From: G963667915 sp965197385
GTDB lineage: Bacteria; Acidobacteriota; Vicinamibacteria; Vicinamibacterales; UBA823
Reading direction: 5' to 3'
NCBI GenBank assembly: GCA_965197385.1
Contig: CBDANA010000008.1
Coordinates: 868,001-932,000, forward strand
DNA: 64,000 nt
The position numbers and the translations under genes are program-made. The notes under the pieces were generated by a model. That model saw only the letters and a list, made by a program, of their open reading frames with translations. It did not search any database and had not been told where the DNA came from. Shown here piece by piece: positions 8,322 through 17,051 of the stretch. Numbering within the stretch: the stretch's first letter is position 1; each line of letters begins with the position of its first letter.

Positions 8322-9328
8322 TCGAGGTGCAACACCTCACGAAGTCGTACGGATCGATCACGGCTGTCAACGACATTAGCTTCCGTGTCGAGCCCGGCCA
8401 GATTCTCGGACTTCTCGGTCCGAACGGCGCGGGCAAGACGACGACGATGCGGGTGCTGACCGGGTACATGCCCCCGACCGACGGCAAGGCGATCGTCGCC
8501 GGGTTCGACGTCTTCGAGCAGCCCCTCGAGGCGAAGCGCCGCACCGGCTACTTGCCCGAGACCCCGCCGCTGTACCCGGAGATGACGGTCCGCGCATATC
8601 TGACGTTCGTGGCGCGGATCAAGGGCGTCTCGGCCGCTGACCGGGAATCATGCGTCGATTCGTCGATGGAACGGACCCGCCTCGCCGACGTGGCCACGCG
8701 GCTTTGCGGCAAGCTGTCGAAGGGCTATCGCCAGCGTGTGGGGCTGGCGCAGGCCATCCTGCACGATCCGGACGTCCTCATTCTGGACGAGCCGACAGCC
8801 GGACTCGATCCTAAGCAAATCATCGAGACCCGAGAGCTCATCAAGAGCCTGGCGGGTGACCACACGATCATCTTGAGCACGCACATCCTGCCGGAGGTCG
8901 CCCAGACCTGCCACCGCGTCGTCATCATCAACCGGGGGCGCGTTGTGGCAGAAGATGCCCCCGACAACCTGACGGCGCGACTCCGCGGCGCGGAGACGGT
9001 TTCGCTGCAGACGGACACTGCTGGTGTCGACCCGGTGCCCGCCCTAACTGCCGTGGACGGCGTGACCGGCGTGAGCGCCGTACCCGTGCGCGACGGCGTG
9101 GTCGACTTGACAATCGAAACGGTGCAGGGCCGTGACCTGCGCCGCGAACTGGCGCGAACGGTCGTCGACCAGGGCTGGGGCCTCCTGGAGCTCCGGTCGC
9201 TTCGCATGAGCCTCGAGGAGATCTTCTTGCACCTGACGACTGAAGAGACTGACGAGCAAGACGGCGAGCCCGTGGCCGCGAGCCCAGAGGCCGAGGGAGA
9301 CGCCGAGGCGGAGGTGCAGGATGAGTAA
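8318..9328 (+). CDS. ABC transporter ATP-binding protein, GldA type
   Basis: Cytoplasmic ATPase of an ABC-2 transporter. Motifs in order: Walker A GPNGAGKTTT (about residues 35-44), Q-loop region GYLPETPPLYPEMTV, signature LSKGYRQRV, Walker B VLILDEPTAGLDP, and the switch His in STH. An acidic C-terminal tail follows. The order ATPase, permease, GldG-like protein, DUF4340 protein matches clusters in gliding Bacteroidetes (GldA-GldF-GldG) and many non-gliding phyla; the cargo is not known in the latter. ATG overlaps the upstream stop by 4 bases. Confidence 0.88.
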   Translation: MIEVQHLTKSYGSITAVNDISFRVEPGQILGLLGPNGAGKTTTMRVLTGYMPPTDGKAIVAGFDVFEQPLEAKRRTGYLPETPPLYPEMTVRAYLTFVARIKGVSAADRESCVDSSMERTRLADVATRLCGKLSKGYRQRVGLAQAILHDPDVLILDEPTAGLDPKQIIETRELIKSLAGDHTIILSTHILPEVAQTCHRVVIINRGRVVAEDAPDNLTARLRGAETVSLQTDTAGVDPVPALTAVDGVTGVSAVPVRDGVVDLTIETVQGRDLRRELARTVVDQGWGLLELRSLRMSLEEIFLHLTTEETDEQDGEPVAASPEAEGDAEAEVQDE

Positions 9329-10094
9329 TCTCCTCGCCATCGCGCAGAAAGAGCTCAAGTCGTATTTCGCGTCGCCGATCGCCTACGTGCTCATTGGCCT
9401 GTTCGCGCTCCTGTTCGGCTGGTTCTACAGTGCCATCCTGTCGTTCTTCGTACGCCAGAGCATGCAGGTGAGCCAGTTCGGGTTCGGCGGATCGACGACC
9501 GTCAACATCAACCAGGACCTGATCCGACCGCTCTTGATCAACGCCAGTGTCATCGTCCTGTTCGTCCTCCCGATGGTGACGATGCGCACCTACTCGGAGG
9601 AGAAGCGGTCGGGAACGATTGAATTACTCCTCACCTCTCCGCTCAGCAATCTGCAGATCATCTTGGGGAAATTCCTCGGCGCGATGGCGCTCTACGGCCT
9701 GATGCTGGCCGTGACACTCGTGCACATCGGCATCCTCTTCATCTACGGCGAGCCCGAGTGGCTACCCGTCGTCACCGGCTACCTCGGGCTGCTGCTGCTG
9801 GGCGGATGCTTCGTGTCGGTCGGGTTGCTGATTTCGAGCATGACTAAAAACCAGGTCGTGTCCGGCATGGCGACCTTCGCTGTGTTTCTGATGTTGTGGG
9901 TGATCAACTGGATGGCAGATTCGAGTGGACCAGTGACCCGAGAGGTGCTGACCTATTTGTCGATTACCTGGCACTTCGATGACTTCTCTCGTGGCGTACT
10001 CGACACGAAGCATGTCGTCTACTACGTCAGCTTCATTGCGTTCGGATTGTTCCTGACGGCCAAGTCGGTCGACAGCGAACGCTGGAAGGGGTAA
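9321..10094 (+). CDS. ABC-2 type permease, GldF type
   Basis: 257-residue membrane protein with about six hydrophobic segments (for example YVLIGLFALLFGWFY, SVIVLFVLPMVTM, GYLGLLLLGGCFVSVGLLI). MRTYSEEKRSGTIELLLTSP is the typical cytoplasmic coupling motif of ABC-2 permeases. It overlaps the ATPase gene by 8 bases and precedes the GldG-like gene by 43 bases, so these three should form one complex. Confidence 0.87.
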   Translation: MSNLLAIAQKELKSYFASPIAYVLIGLFALLFGWFYSAILSFFVRQSMQVSQFGFGGSTTVNINQDLIRPLLINASVIVLFVLPMVTMRTYSEEKRSGTIELLLTSPLSNLQIILGKFLGAMALYGLMLAVTLVHIGILFIYGEPEWLPVVTGYLGLLLLGGCFVSVGLLISSMTKNQVVSGMATFAVFLMLWVINWMADSSGPVTREVLTYLSITWHFDDFSRGVLDTKHVVYYVSFIAFGLFLTAKSVDSERWKG

Positions 10095-10137
10095 CAGCCC
10101 GGCTCAGCGCGGCACCCTGAGCCTTGAGCCGTACACC

Positions 10138-11820
10138 ATGCTGCATACGATCATCGCCGGTCTGGGTTGGATAGGCGCCGCGCTCGTCTTCAGCGCCGTC
10201 GCGGGGCGCTTGCTGCGCGCGGAGTGGCAGGACCTCTGGTACTGGTGCTCCGTCGCTGGCCTCGTCTGCGTCTCGCTCTACTTGCTCGCGCAGTGGCGGG
10301 AGCTGTTGCGCCTGTTCGAGCGTCGCCACGCGCGGTATGGCTCGATGGCAGCCGCCAGCACCCTGGCCGCCCTGGGCATTCTAGTCTCGGTCAACTACAT
10401 CGCGGCCAAGCAGAACCGGCGCTGGGATCTGACGGCGGCCCGGCAGTTCACGCTGTCAGACCAGACGGTCAGAATCCTCGAAGCGCTCGACGACCCGATG
10501 GCGATCGCCGTCTTCGGACGGGACGACGACTTCGATCGGTTTCGCAGCCGGCTCGTCGAGTACGAAGACGTGAGTCCGCAGATTTCGGTGCGGTACATCG
10601 ACATCGACAAGGAGCCGATCGAGACGCGGCAATACGACATCCAGTCCTACGGCACCGTCGTCTTCGAGTATGGCGGACGCGTCGAGCGCGTCATCGCCGA
10701 CACGGAACAGGAGCTCACGAACGCCCTGATCAAAGCGGTCGAGGGTGAGGCGCAGACCGCCTACTTCGTGGAAGGTCACGGTGAGAAGGACATTCGGAGC
10801 GCCGAGCGCGATGGCTACAACGCCGTCGCGAGCGCGCTCGAGGCGGACAATTTCGCGGTGGAGACGATCGTCCTCGCGCAGGAGGCCGACGTGCCGGAGG
10901 ATGCCGGAGTCGTCATCGTCGCTGGCCCGATGACGGACTTCCTGCCCGGCGAAGTCGACGCCGTCGAGCGGTATCTCGACGCAGGCGGCAAGGCACTGTT
11001 TCTCGTCGATCCACCGGCAACGGTCGACGCCGCTCAGTTGCCTAATCTGTCAGCGCTCCTGGCCGACTGGGCGATCGAACTGGGCAACGACGTCGTGGTC
11101 GACGTGAGCGGGATGGGCCAACTGCTCGGTACCGACGCGTCCGTCCCGATCGCCGCCAGCTATCCGGATCATCCGATCACAGAGCGGTTCAGCTTCATTA
11201 CGGCCTTTCCGCTGGCCCGATCCATCGCGGCGACACCGGGCGGCGTCGGGGATCGGATGGCAGAGCCGTTCGTGGAAACCAGCGCTCGCAGCTGGGCCGA
11301 ATCCGACATCGATCGGCTGATCGACGGCGGCGAAGTCGAGCTCCAGGAAGACCAGGGTGACCGGCCGGGACCGATCGTCATCGGCCTGGCCGTCGCGGCT
11401 TCGGTTAGCGTCAGCACCGACCCGGCCGCCCAGACCGACGCGCCGGCCGAGGCCGACGGCCCGAGCGATTCGGAGGCACCCGCGGACTCCGGCGCAGCGG
11501 AGTCAGCGAATCCGCCCGACGGCAGTAGCGGCGACGCTGACGCGCCGGCACGCGAAGCGCGGGTCGCCGTTATCGGTGACTCCGATTTCGCCGCCAACTT
11601 CGGACTGGGCATTCAGGGCAACCGCGACCTCTTTCTCAATACGGTGAACTGGCTCGCGCAGCAAGAGAATCTCGTCGCCATCCGCCCGCGCAAGCCTGAG
11701 GATCGGCGCATCACCCTGACCCTCGATCAGCAACAGCGTATCTTGTGGCTGTCCATCCTGTTCCTGCCAGGCGTCGTCTTCGGCGCCGGTGTCTACAGCT
11801 GGTGGCAGCGCCGCGACTAG
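10138..11820 (+). CDS. GldG-like membrane/periplasmic component of the ABC system
   Basis: 560 residues. Three hydrophobic segments at the N-terminus (residues about 3-100), then a large extracytoplasmic domain of the GldG / ABC-type uncharacterised family, recognisable by ARQFTLSDQT, the YFVEGHGEKD turn and FLVDPP. A low-complexity Ala/Asp/Ser/Pro linker spans about residues 425-470. The final hydrophobic helix (LSILFLPGVVFGAGVYSWW) is followed by Arg-Arg-Asp. The family has no defined enzymatic role. The stop is followed by a 27-bp repeat that fills the gap to the next gene. Confidence 0.8.
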   Translation: MLHTIIAGLGWIGAALVFSAVAGRLLRAEWQDLWYWCSVAGLVCVSLYLLAQWRELLRLFERRHARYGSMAAASTLAALGILVSVNYIAAKQNRRWDLTAARQFTLSDQTVRILEALDDPMAIAVFGRDDDFDRFRSRLVEYEDVSPQISVRYIDIDKEPIETRQYDIQSYGTVVFEYGGRVERVIADTEQELTNALIKAVEGEAQTAYFVEGHGEKDIRSAERDGYNAVASALEADNFAVETIVLAQEADVPEDAGVVIVAGPMTDFLPGEVDAVERYLDAGGKALFLVDPPATVDAAQLPNLSALLADWAIELGNDVVVDVSGMGQLLGTDASVPIAASYPDHPITERFSFITAFPLARSIAATPGGVGDRMAEPFVETSARSWAESDIDRLIDGGEVELQEDQGDRPGPIVIGLAVAASVSVSTDPAAQTDAPAEADGPSDSEAPADSGAAESANPPDGSSGDADAPAREARVAVIGDSDFAANFGLGIQGNRDLFLNTVNWLAQQENLVAIRPRKPEDRRITLTLDQQQRILWLSILFLPGVVFGAGVYSWWQRRD

Positions 11821-11847
11821 TTGCGAATCACTAGGACAGGACACTAG
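11821..11847. repeat. 27-bp dispersed repeat, copy 1
   Basis: TTGCGAATCACTAGGACAGG plus ACACTAG fills the gap between the GldG-like stop and the next ATG. A second copy at 30108-30133 differs at only two internal positions and the last base. Both copies sit exactly at gene ends. Confidence 0.55.
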
Positions 11848-11848
11848 C

Positions 11849-13183
11849 ATGCGCTCGACTCTCCTCCTGCTCGTCGCGGCGGTGGCCCTGGGCGCGTACG
11901 CCTACTTCGTCGAATCGGAGCGGCCGACGCGAATGGAAATCGAGAGCGCGAAGGACAGCGTCTTCGCGATCGAGTCGTCGGATCTGGTCGAGCTCGACGT
12001 CACCGACTCCTCGGGAGAACGCACCCTCCTGCGCAAGACGGACGGAACATGGCGGTTGACCGATCCCGTCCAGGTGGACGCCGACGCCATCGAGGTCTCT
12101 GGCATCACGAGTGGCGTCGAGTCGCTCGAAATTGAGCGGGTCGTCGCGGAGTCACCAGTGGTTCTGGCATCGTTCGGCCTCGCAGATCCTCGAATCGTGA
12201 TCGCCTTCAAGGCGGAGGGCGACACGGAGTTCACCCGACTCCTGCTCGGCGACGACACGGCGACGGGCGGCGACATGTACGCCATGACCTCGAACGACCC
12301 TCGCGTGTTCCTGGTCGCGGCCTATCTCGAAACCAGCTTCGACCGGGCCACGTTCGACCTGCGCGACAAGGCGATCTTGGATTTCGACACGGACGAGGTC
12401 GACCGAATCGACATCACGGCGCCGTCACACACGGTCGCGCTGGTGAAGACGAATGAGGACGACGCGTGGCGGCTCCAGGAGCCCTGGAGCACCCGGGGCG
12501 ATGCGAGGATCACAGATGCCCTGGTGACGCGGCTCGTCACCGGCCGCATGCAAACCATCGTGGCGACCGACACGGCAGAGCTGGACGCCTTTGGCCTCGA
12601 GGCCCCTCGCCTCACAGCGGTCGTCGGTACCGGATCGACGCGGGCGACGCTGCTGGTCGGCGACGCGACCGACGACGGGACCGTCTACGCGCGCGATGCC
12701 GCCCGACCGCTGGTATTCACCGTTGAGGAATCGCTCGTCGACGAGCTGATGCGGCCCCCGGATGTCTATCGCCAGAAGGATCTGTTCACCTTCCGGTCGT
12801 TCAATGCGACGCGGATCGAGATCGCTCAGCCAGACTCGACGCTCGTGCTCGAGAAGTCTGACGGGGACCCGCCGGAGTGGCGACGGCTGGAGCCAGCGCC
12901 CGGTCAGGTCGGCCAGCCGCAGGTCACCGCCCTGCTGTCGGCGCTCTCCGGCCTTCGCGCGGACAGCTTCGCCGACGCGGATGCGGGCGTCAGGAGCAGC
13001 AGCCCGATTGCCACGGTCACGGTACGCTTCGGGGACGATCAGGAGGAGCGGGTCGTCTTCGATCGGGTAGCGGACGAGGTCCACGCGACGGTGGCCGATG
13101 ACAGCAGCGCGGGAATCATCGACGCCGCCGCCTTCGACGCGGCCCTCGCCGACGCCAGCGCGCTCGCCGGCGACGCTCCCTAG
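11849..13183 (+). CDS. DUF4340-domain protein
   Basis: 444 residues, starting from the ATG at 11849-11851 that begins a signal anchor (RSTLLLLVAAVALGAYAYFV). The rest is an acidic, beta-rich extracytoplasmic protein with repeated VTDSSGERTLLRKTDGTWRL-like and DDAWRLQEPWSTR-like units, characteristic of DUF4340. Genes of this family commonly follow GldG-like genes, so it is probably an accessory part of the same transporter. The TAG stop runs into CAGCCCG, like the ends of the small mobile element. Confidence 0.8.
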   Translation: MRSTLLLLVAAVALGAYAYFVESERPTRMEIESAKDSVFAIESSDLVELDVTDSSGERTLLRKTDGTWRLTDPVQVDADAIEVSGITSGVESLEIERVVAESPVVLASFGLADPRIVIAFKAEGDTEFTRLLLGDDTATGGDMYAMTSNDPRVFLVAAYLETSFDRATFDLRDKAILDFDTDEVDRIDITAPSHTVALVKTNEDDAWRLQEPWSTRGDARITDALVTRLVTGRMQTIVATDTAELDAFGLEAPRLTAVVGTGSTRATLLVGDATDDGTVYARDAARPLVFTVEESLVDELMRPPDVYRQKDLFTFRSFNATRIEIAQPDSTLVLEKSDGDPPEWRRLEPAPGQVGQPQVTALLSALSGLRADSFADADAGVRSSSPIATVTVRFGDDQEERVVFDRVADEVHATVADDSSAGIIDAAAFDAALADASALAGDAP

Positions 13184-13198
13184 CAGCCCGTCGATCAC

Positions 13199-14392
13199 TC
13201 AGCATAACTCGGCCAGGATACGCCACGCCTCAGCCACGACGTCCGCCGCGACGCCACCGAGGCCCCCGGCCTGCCCGAACTCCGGCTGGCCCCCGCCACG
13301 CCCCCCGAACCGCTCCGTCAAGCGTCCAAGCACGACGCGCGCATCCAGCACGACGTCGCTCGCCCGGGCCACGACGACGCGTCGCGGCTGCCGCGGCGAG
13401 ACGAGAACCGCGAGGCGCCCGGGCTCGGCGACGATCGCCCCGGCGAGCTGCTTCAACGCGCCGGCGTCAGTCGCCGGAACGGCGGCCACAACCGCCCTCC
13501 ATGGGCCAATCGCACGAGCGCCCGTCACGAGCCCGGCCGCTTCGAACCCGCGGAGCTTGGCTTCCAGCTCCTGACGGGCGCGTCGCTGCCCTTTGATGTC
13601 AGCCTGGAGCTTGGCGATCTGGGCGGGCAACTCGGATGCCGCACAGGAAAACAGCCTTGCGCTGTCGCTCAGCAGGGCCCGCTGGCTCCTGAACCCGTCC
13701 AGCGTGCGCCGCCCGCAGCGAAACGACACTCTCAGGCCGCCCTTGAACCGCTCGGTCGCGGTTACCACGATCGTGCCGATGGCGCCTGTCCGCGCCACAT
13801 GGGTCCCGCCGCACGCGGAGAGATCGACCCCGTCGATGTCGATGAGCCGGAGTGTTCCCGACTTGACCGGTACCTTGCGCAGCGGCAGCGACGCCGCGTC
13901 AGCGGCGGTCACGAACGTGACAGCCACCGGCCGGTCGTCCCACACGATCTGGTTCGCCTCCGCCTCCGCCTCCGCCACGGCGTCGGCAGGCAGCGCCCGG
14001 TCGAGGTCGATCGTCGAAACCGCCTGGCCGAGATGAAAGCCGAGCGTGCGCGCCCCGTGGCACCGGTCGAAGGCGGCGGACAGCGTGTGCTGACCCGAGT
14101 GCTGCTGCATGTGGTTGAACCGGCGGCCCCAGTCGATCGCACCACTGACCACCTGACCCACCTCGAGTGTGCCCTCGACGACATGGGTCACCCGCGAGTC
14201 GTCGGTCTCGCGGACATCCACGACGCGCAGGCCGCCGAGGGTGCCCGTGTCGTGCGGCTGCCCGCCCGAGGTCGGATAGAACGCGGTGCGATCGAGCTCC
14301 ACGAGCGACCGCGTGCCGTCGCGTGCGACTCCCACGACGCGCCCATCGAACTCCGTCCGGGTCGGCTCGGTGTAATAGAGGCGCTCCGTCAT
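13199..14392 (-). CDS. Alanyl-tRNA editing protein (AlaX-type, with DHHA1-like C-terminus)
   Basis: Hydrolyses mischarged Ser/Gly-tRNA(Ala) in trans. 397 residues: an N-terminal beta-barrel (TAFYPTSGGQPHDTG), the editing domain with zinc ligands in QQHSGQHTLS and CGGTHV, and a C-terminal coiled-coil plus DHHA1-like domain ending in GGRGGGQPEFGQAGG. It lacks the alanyl-tRNA synthetase aminoacylation core, so it is a stand-alone editor of the long AlaX type. The start overlaps the end of queC by 4 bases. Confidence 0.9.
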   Translation of the reverse strand: MTERLYYTEPTRTEFDGRVVGVARDGTRSLVELDRTAFYPTSGGQPHDTGTLGGLRVVDVRETDDSRVTHVVEGTLEVGQVVSGAIDWGRRFNHMQQHSGQHTLSAAFDRCHGARTLGFHLGQAVSTIDLDRALPADAVAEAEAEANQIVWDDRPVAVTFVTAADAASLPLRKVPVKSGTLRLIDIDGVDLSACGGTHVARTGAIGTIVVTATERFKGGLRVSFRCGRRTLDGFRSQRALLSDSARLFSCAASELPAQIAKLQADIKGQRRARQELEAKLRGFEAAGLVTGARAIGPWRAVVAAVPATDAGALKQLAGAIVAEPGRLAVLVSPRQPRRVVVARASDVVLDARVVLGRLTERFGGRGGGQPEFGQAGGLGGVAADVVAEAWRILAELC

Positions 14393-15078
14393 GACGTCGC
14401 TCCCGCTGGCAGCAGCGGATCGACGGCGCCGGCATCGCGAAAGCCGCGCGCCCGAAGCAGGCAGCTATCGCAGGCCTGGCAGGGCCCGCCGTCAGGCGCG
14501 GGGTCGTAGCAACTGTGAGTCACTCCGTAGTCCAAGTGCAGCGAGAGCCCCAGGCGAATGATGTCGGCCTTGGACGATCGGATGAGCGGCGCGTGCACGG
14601 TGAACGCCTCTCCTTCGACACCCGCCCGGGTAGCCAGCACGGCAAGTCGCTCGAACGCCTCGATGAACGCCGGACGACAGTCAGGATACCCCGAGTAGTC
14701 GACGGCGTTGACGCCGATGACGAGATCGAGGGCACCCAGCGACTCGGCCCACGCGAGCGCCAGCGAGAGCAGAACGGTGTTTCTGGCCGGCACGTAGGTC
14801 GACGGAATACGGGTCCGCTCCGGCGATTCCAGAGTCGACTTCGGAATGGTGCTTGCCCCCGTCAACGACGATCCGCCGAAGGCCGCCAGGTCGACGTCGA
14901 TCTCGCGGTGCTGCACGACGCCGAGCGCGCCGGCCACCTCGCGCGCCGCTGCCACCTCCCGGGCGTGCACCTGGCCGTAGCGCACCGTCAGCGCGTACAG
15001 CTCGAATCCACGCTGCGCCGCCACCGCCGCCGCAGTATAGGAGTCCAGCCCGCCGCTCAAGAGCGCGACCGCCTTCAT
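14389..15078 (-). CDS. queC: 7-cyano-7-deazaguanine synthase
   Basis: Converts 7-carboxy-7-deazaguanine to preQ0 with ATP and ammonia. The 229-residue product starts at the ATG at 15076-15078, immediately giving the ATP pyrophosphatase loop LLSGGLDS (residues 6-13). Near the C-terminus HSCYDP, CQACDSCLLR supplies the zinc cysteines. It is 10 bases downstream of queE and overlaps the editing-protein gene, so the three form an operon. queA lies at 33-34 kb. Confidence 0.95.
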   Translation of the reverse strand: MKAVALLSGGLDSYTAAAVAAQRGFELYALTVRYGQVHAREVAAAREVAGALGVVQHREIDVDLAAFGGSSLTGASTIPKSTLESPERTRIPSTYVPARNTVLLSLALAWAESLGALDLVIGVNAVDYSGYPDCRPAFIEAFERLAVLATRAGVEGEAFTVHAPLIRSSKADIIRLGLSLHLDYGVTHSCYDPAPDGGPCQACDSCLLRARGFRDAGAVDPLLPAGATS

Positions 15079-15088
15079 CGACACTCCG

Positions 15089-15730
15089 TCAGACGCCCCG
15101 TGCGTCGGCACCCCAGATGTACTTGTGCACCTGCAGTTGCACGCGGACGGCGAGGCCATCCGCCAGCACCCACTGCGCCAGCTGCTTCGCCGGCAGCACA
15201 CCGTGCACCGGCGAGAATAGCACCACCGCGCAACGGCGCGGGAGGTCGTGGTGCTCGACTATCTCCCGGGCGTACTCGTAGTCGGCACGATCCTGGATGA
15301 CGAATTTCACTTGGTCGTGAGGCGCCAGCCGCCGCAGGTTGTCCCACTGCTGACGGTCGGATTCCCCGCTCGCCGGACACTTCACGTCCAGAATCGTGAC
15401 CACCGACGCCGGCAGGCGCTCGGTCGACAGGTGGCCTCCGGTTTCGACGAGGACCTCCCAGCCGCCGTCGATCAGATGGTCGATCAGCCGATGTACGTCG
15501 TCCTGCAGGAGCGGCTCACCGCCGGTGAGTTCCACGAGACGGCAGGGGTAGGGCGTGATGGCCGCCACAATCGCCTCGACGGTCATCTTGCGTCCCTCGT
15601 GGAACGCGTAGGCCGTGTCGCACCACGTGCACCGCAGGTCGCATCCGGTCAGCCGGACGAACACGCAGGGCCGGCCCGCGTAGGTGGACTCGCCCTGAAT
15701 CGAGTGGAAGATTTCGTTGATGGTCAGCAC
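15089..15730 (-). CDS. queE: 7-carboxy-7-deazaguanine synthase (radical SAM)
   Basis: Radical SAM enzyme of queuosine precursor synthesis. 213 residues, with the cluster motif CDLRCTWCD (Cys30, Cys34, Cys37), substrate-binding GESTYAG near residue 14, and VELTGGEPLLQ. The GTG start at 15728-15730 is preceded by GGAGAT at a 7-base spacing. First gene of queE-queC-editing protein. I looked for a preQ1 riboswitch in the roughly 95-base upstream gap and saw none convincing. Confidence 0.94.
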   Translation of the reverse strand: MLTINEIFHSIQGESTYAGRPCVFVRLTGCDLRCTWCDTAYAFHEGRKMTVEAIVAAITPYPCRLVELTGGEPLLQDDVHRLIDHLIDGGWEVLVETGGHLSTERLPASVVTILDVKCPASGESDRQQWDNLRRLAPHDQVKFVIQDRADYEYAREIVEHHDLPRRCAVVLFSPVHGVLPAKQLAQWVLADGLAVRVQLQVHKYIWGADARGV

Positions 15731-15825
15731 CAGGGATCTCCGTCGCCTACGGCGCTGGACGGTGCGCGACAGCGCCTGTCATTGTAAGGTGAAACGGTGC
15801 GACCCTGACGCCGACCGGAGGATCC

Positions 15826-15927
15826 ATGCCGAAGCTGATTCGCCGACCCGTGCTCGTCGCCGGCCGACGGGTGGTCTTCGAATTCGACAACGCACGCGTC
15901 ACCAGCGCCGTTCTGGCCACGCGCTAG
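15826..15927 (+). CDS. 33-residue ORF truncated by a small mobile element
   Basis: ATG at 15826 follows a strong GGAGG at a normal distance, and encodes MPKLIRRPVLVAGRRVVFEF plus 13 residues. The stop is the TAG of the inverted end of element copy B, so the present product is probably the N-terminal stub of a longer protein. It is too short to assign to a family. Expression is plausible given the ribosome-binding site. Confidence 0.45.
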   Translation: MPKLIRRPVLVAGRRVVFEFDNARVTSAVLATR

Positions 15928-16101
15928 CAGCCCGTGGTGGACGTCCGGCGTCGCACCGAGGGCGCACTGAACCGAAGCCGCGGTCCGCCAGAGCCAGGCG
16001 CGACGAGTGAGAATATCGGGAATATTCGAATGAGGAGCAACGCAGCCAGCGGGGACGCATCGCCGGCCGAATGCAGCCAGATGTCCACCGCGGGCTGGTA
16101 G
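15925..16101. mobile_element. MITE-like element, copy B (both inverted ends present)
   Basis: 177 bp bounded by TAGCAGCCCGTGGTGGACGT on the left and ATGTCCACCGCGGGCTGGTA on the right; the ends are imperfect inverted repeats of about 20 bp. The centre holds the GAATATCGGGAATATTC palindrome. No open frame encodes a transposase, so it must move in trans. It separates the 33-residue stub from a broken DUF72 gene; its right end is 4 bases from the DUF72 ATG. Confidence 0.8.
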
Positions 16102-16105
16102 GCCT

Positions 16106-17035
16106 ATGGAGCTCCGTGTCGGCACCGCCGGCTGGAGTTACCCGTCTGGGCGCGGCACCTGGAACGGCGTCTTCTATCCCCGCAGAGGGTCGGCGGCACG
16201 CCGGGGGTTCGACGAGCTCGCCTACTACGCCGAGCATTTCGACACCGTCGAGGTGAACTCCACGTTCTACCGGCAGCCGAGCGCGGCCATGACGGCACGC
16301 TGGACCGCGCGCACTCCGTCCAGTTTCGTCTTCTCGGTGAAGCTGTTCCGGGGATTCACCCATCGCGATGGACCCGGGCGGCCGACGAGCGCGCGACCAG
16401 GGGCCGTCGACCCGGACGACGTCCACGCTTTTCGCGACGGCATCGCGCCGATCCGCACCGCCGGAAAACTTGGAGCCGTGCTCGCGCAGTTCCCGGCCAG
16501 CTTCAAACGGAATTCGGAAGCGGTCGATCATCTCGGCGCCGTGCTCCACGCGTTCGAGGACGTGCCGCTCGCGGTCGAGCTCCGCCACCGCAGCTGGAGC
16601 GACCAACGCGGGGACACCGCCGCGCTCCTGGGTGAATTCGGTGCCGCGTGAACGCGAATTGACGAACCCCAATTCGCATCGTCGATCGGTGACACCCTCG
16701 ACCACAAGGCAACGCCGTTCGCTTACGCACGCCTCCACGGCCGGAACGCGGACGCCTGGTGGCAGCCGAAGGCGTCGGAGGACCGCTACGATTACCTGTA
16801 TTCCCGCGCCGAGCTCGAGCCATTCGCCGAATTGGCGCGAACCGCCGGCTGGCGCGGTAAGACAGTGTACCTGTATCTCAACAACCATTTCGCCGCGAAG
16901 GCGGTGGCCAACGCGACCGTGCTGAAACACGAGCTGAACTTGCCGATCACGAGCGATTACTCGCCGGAGATGGTGGCCCGATATCCGGAGCTCGCGGATC
17001 TCGTGCACGTGTCCGCGCCATCACTGCCCGGCTAG
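16106..17035 (+). pseudogene. DUF72 protein gene interrupted by one in-frame TGA
   Basis: The reading frame from ATG 16106 encodes a DUF72 TIM-barrel protein: GTAGWSYPSGRGTWNGVFYP, FDTVEVNSTFYR, FVFSVKLFRGFTH, VAVELRHRSW. It meets TGA at 16649-16651 inside the sequence GAA-stop-TRIDEPQF, where the family has a residue before the conserved IDEP. The same frame then continues to 17035 through FAYARLHGRNADAWW and YLYLNNHFAAKAVANA. The full length, 309 codons, is normal. A single TGG-to-TGA change or sequencing error would explain it. The start lacks a ribosome-binding site, because the mobile element abuts it. Confidence 0.85.
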
Positions 17036-17051
17036 CAGCCCCAGACGTTGC

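Noticed and set aside
15731..15825. preQ1 riboswitch ahead of queE
   Set aside because: The GC-rich 95-base gap has only a GGCGCTG-type short inverted repeat and none of the C-rich preQ1 aptamer features.
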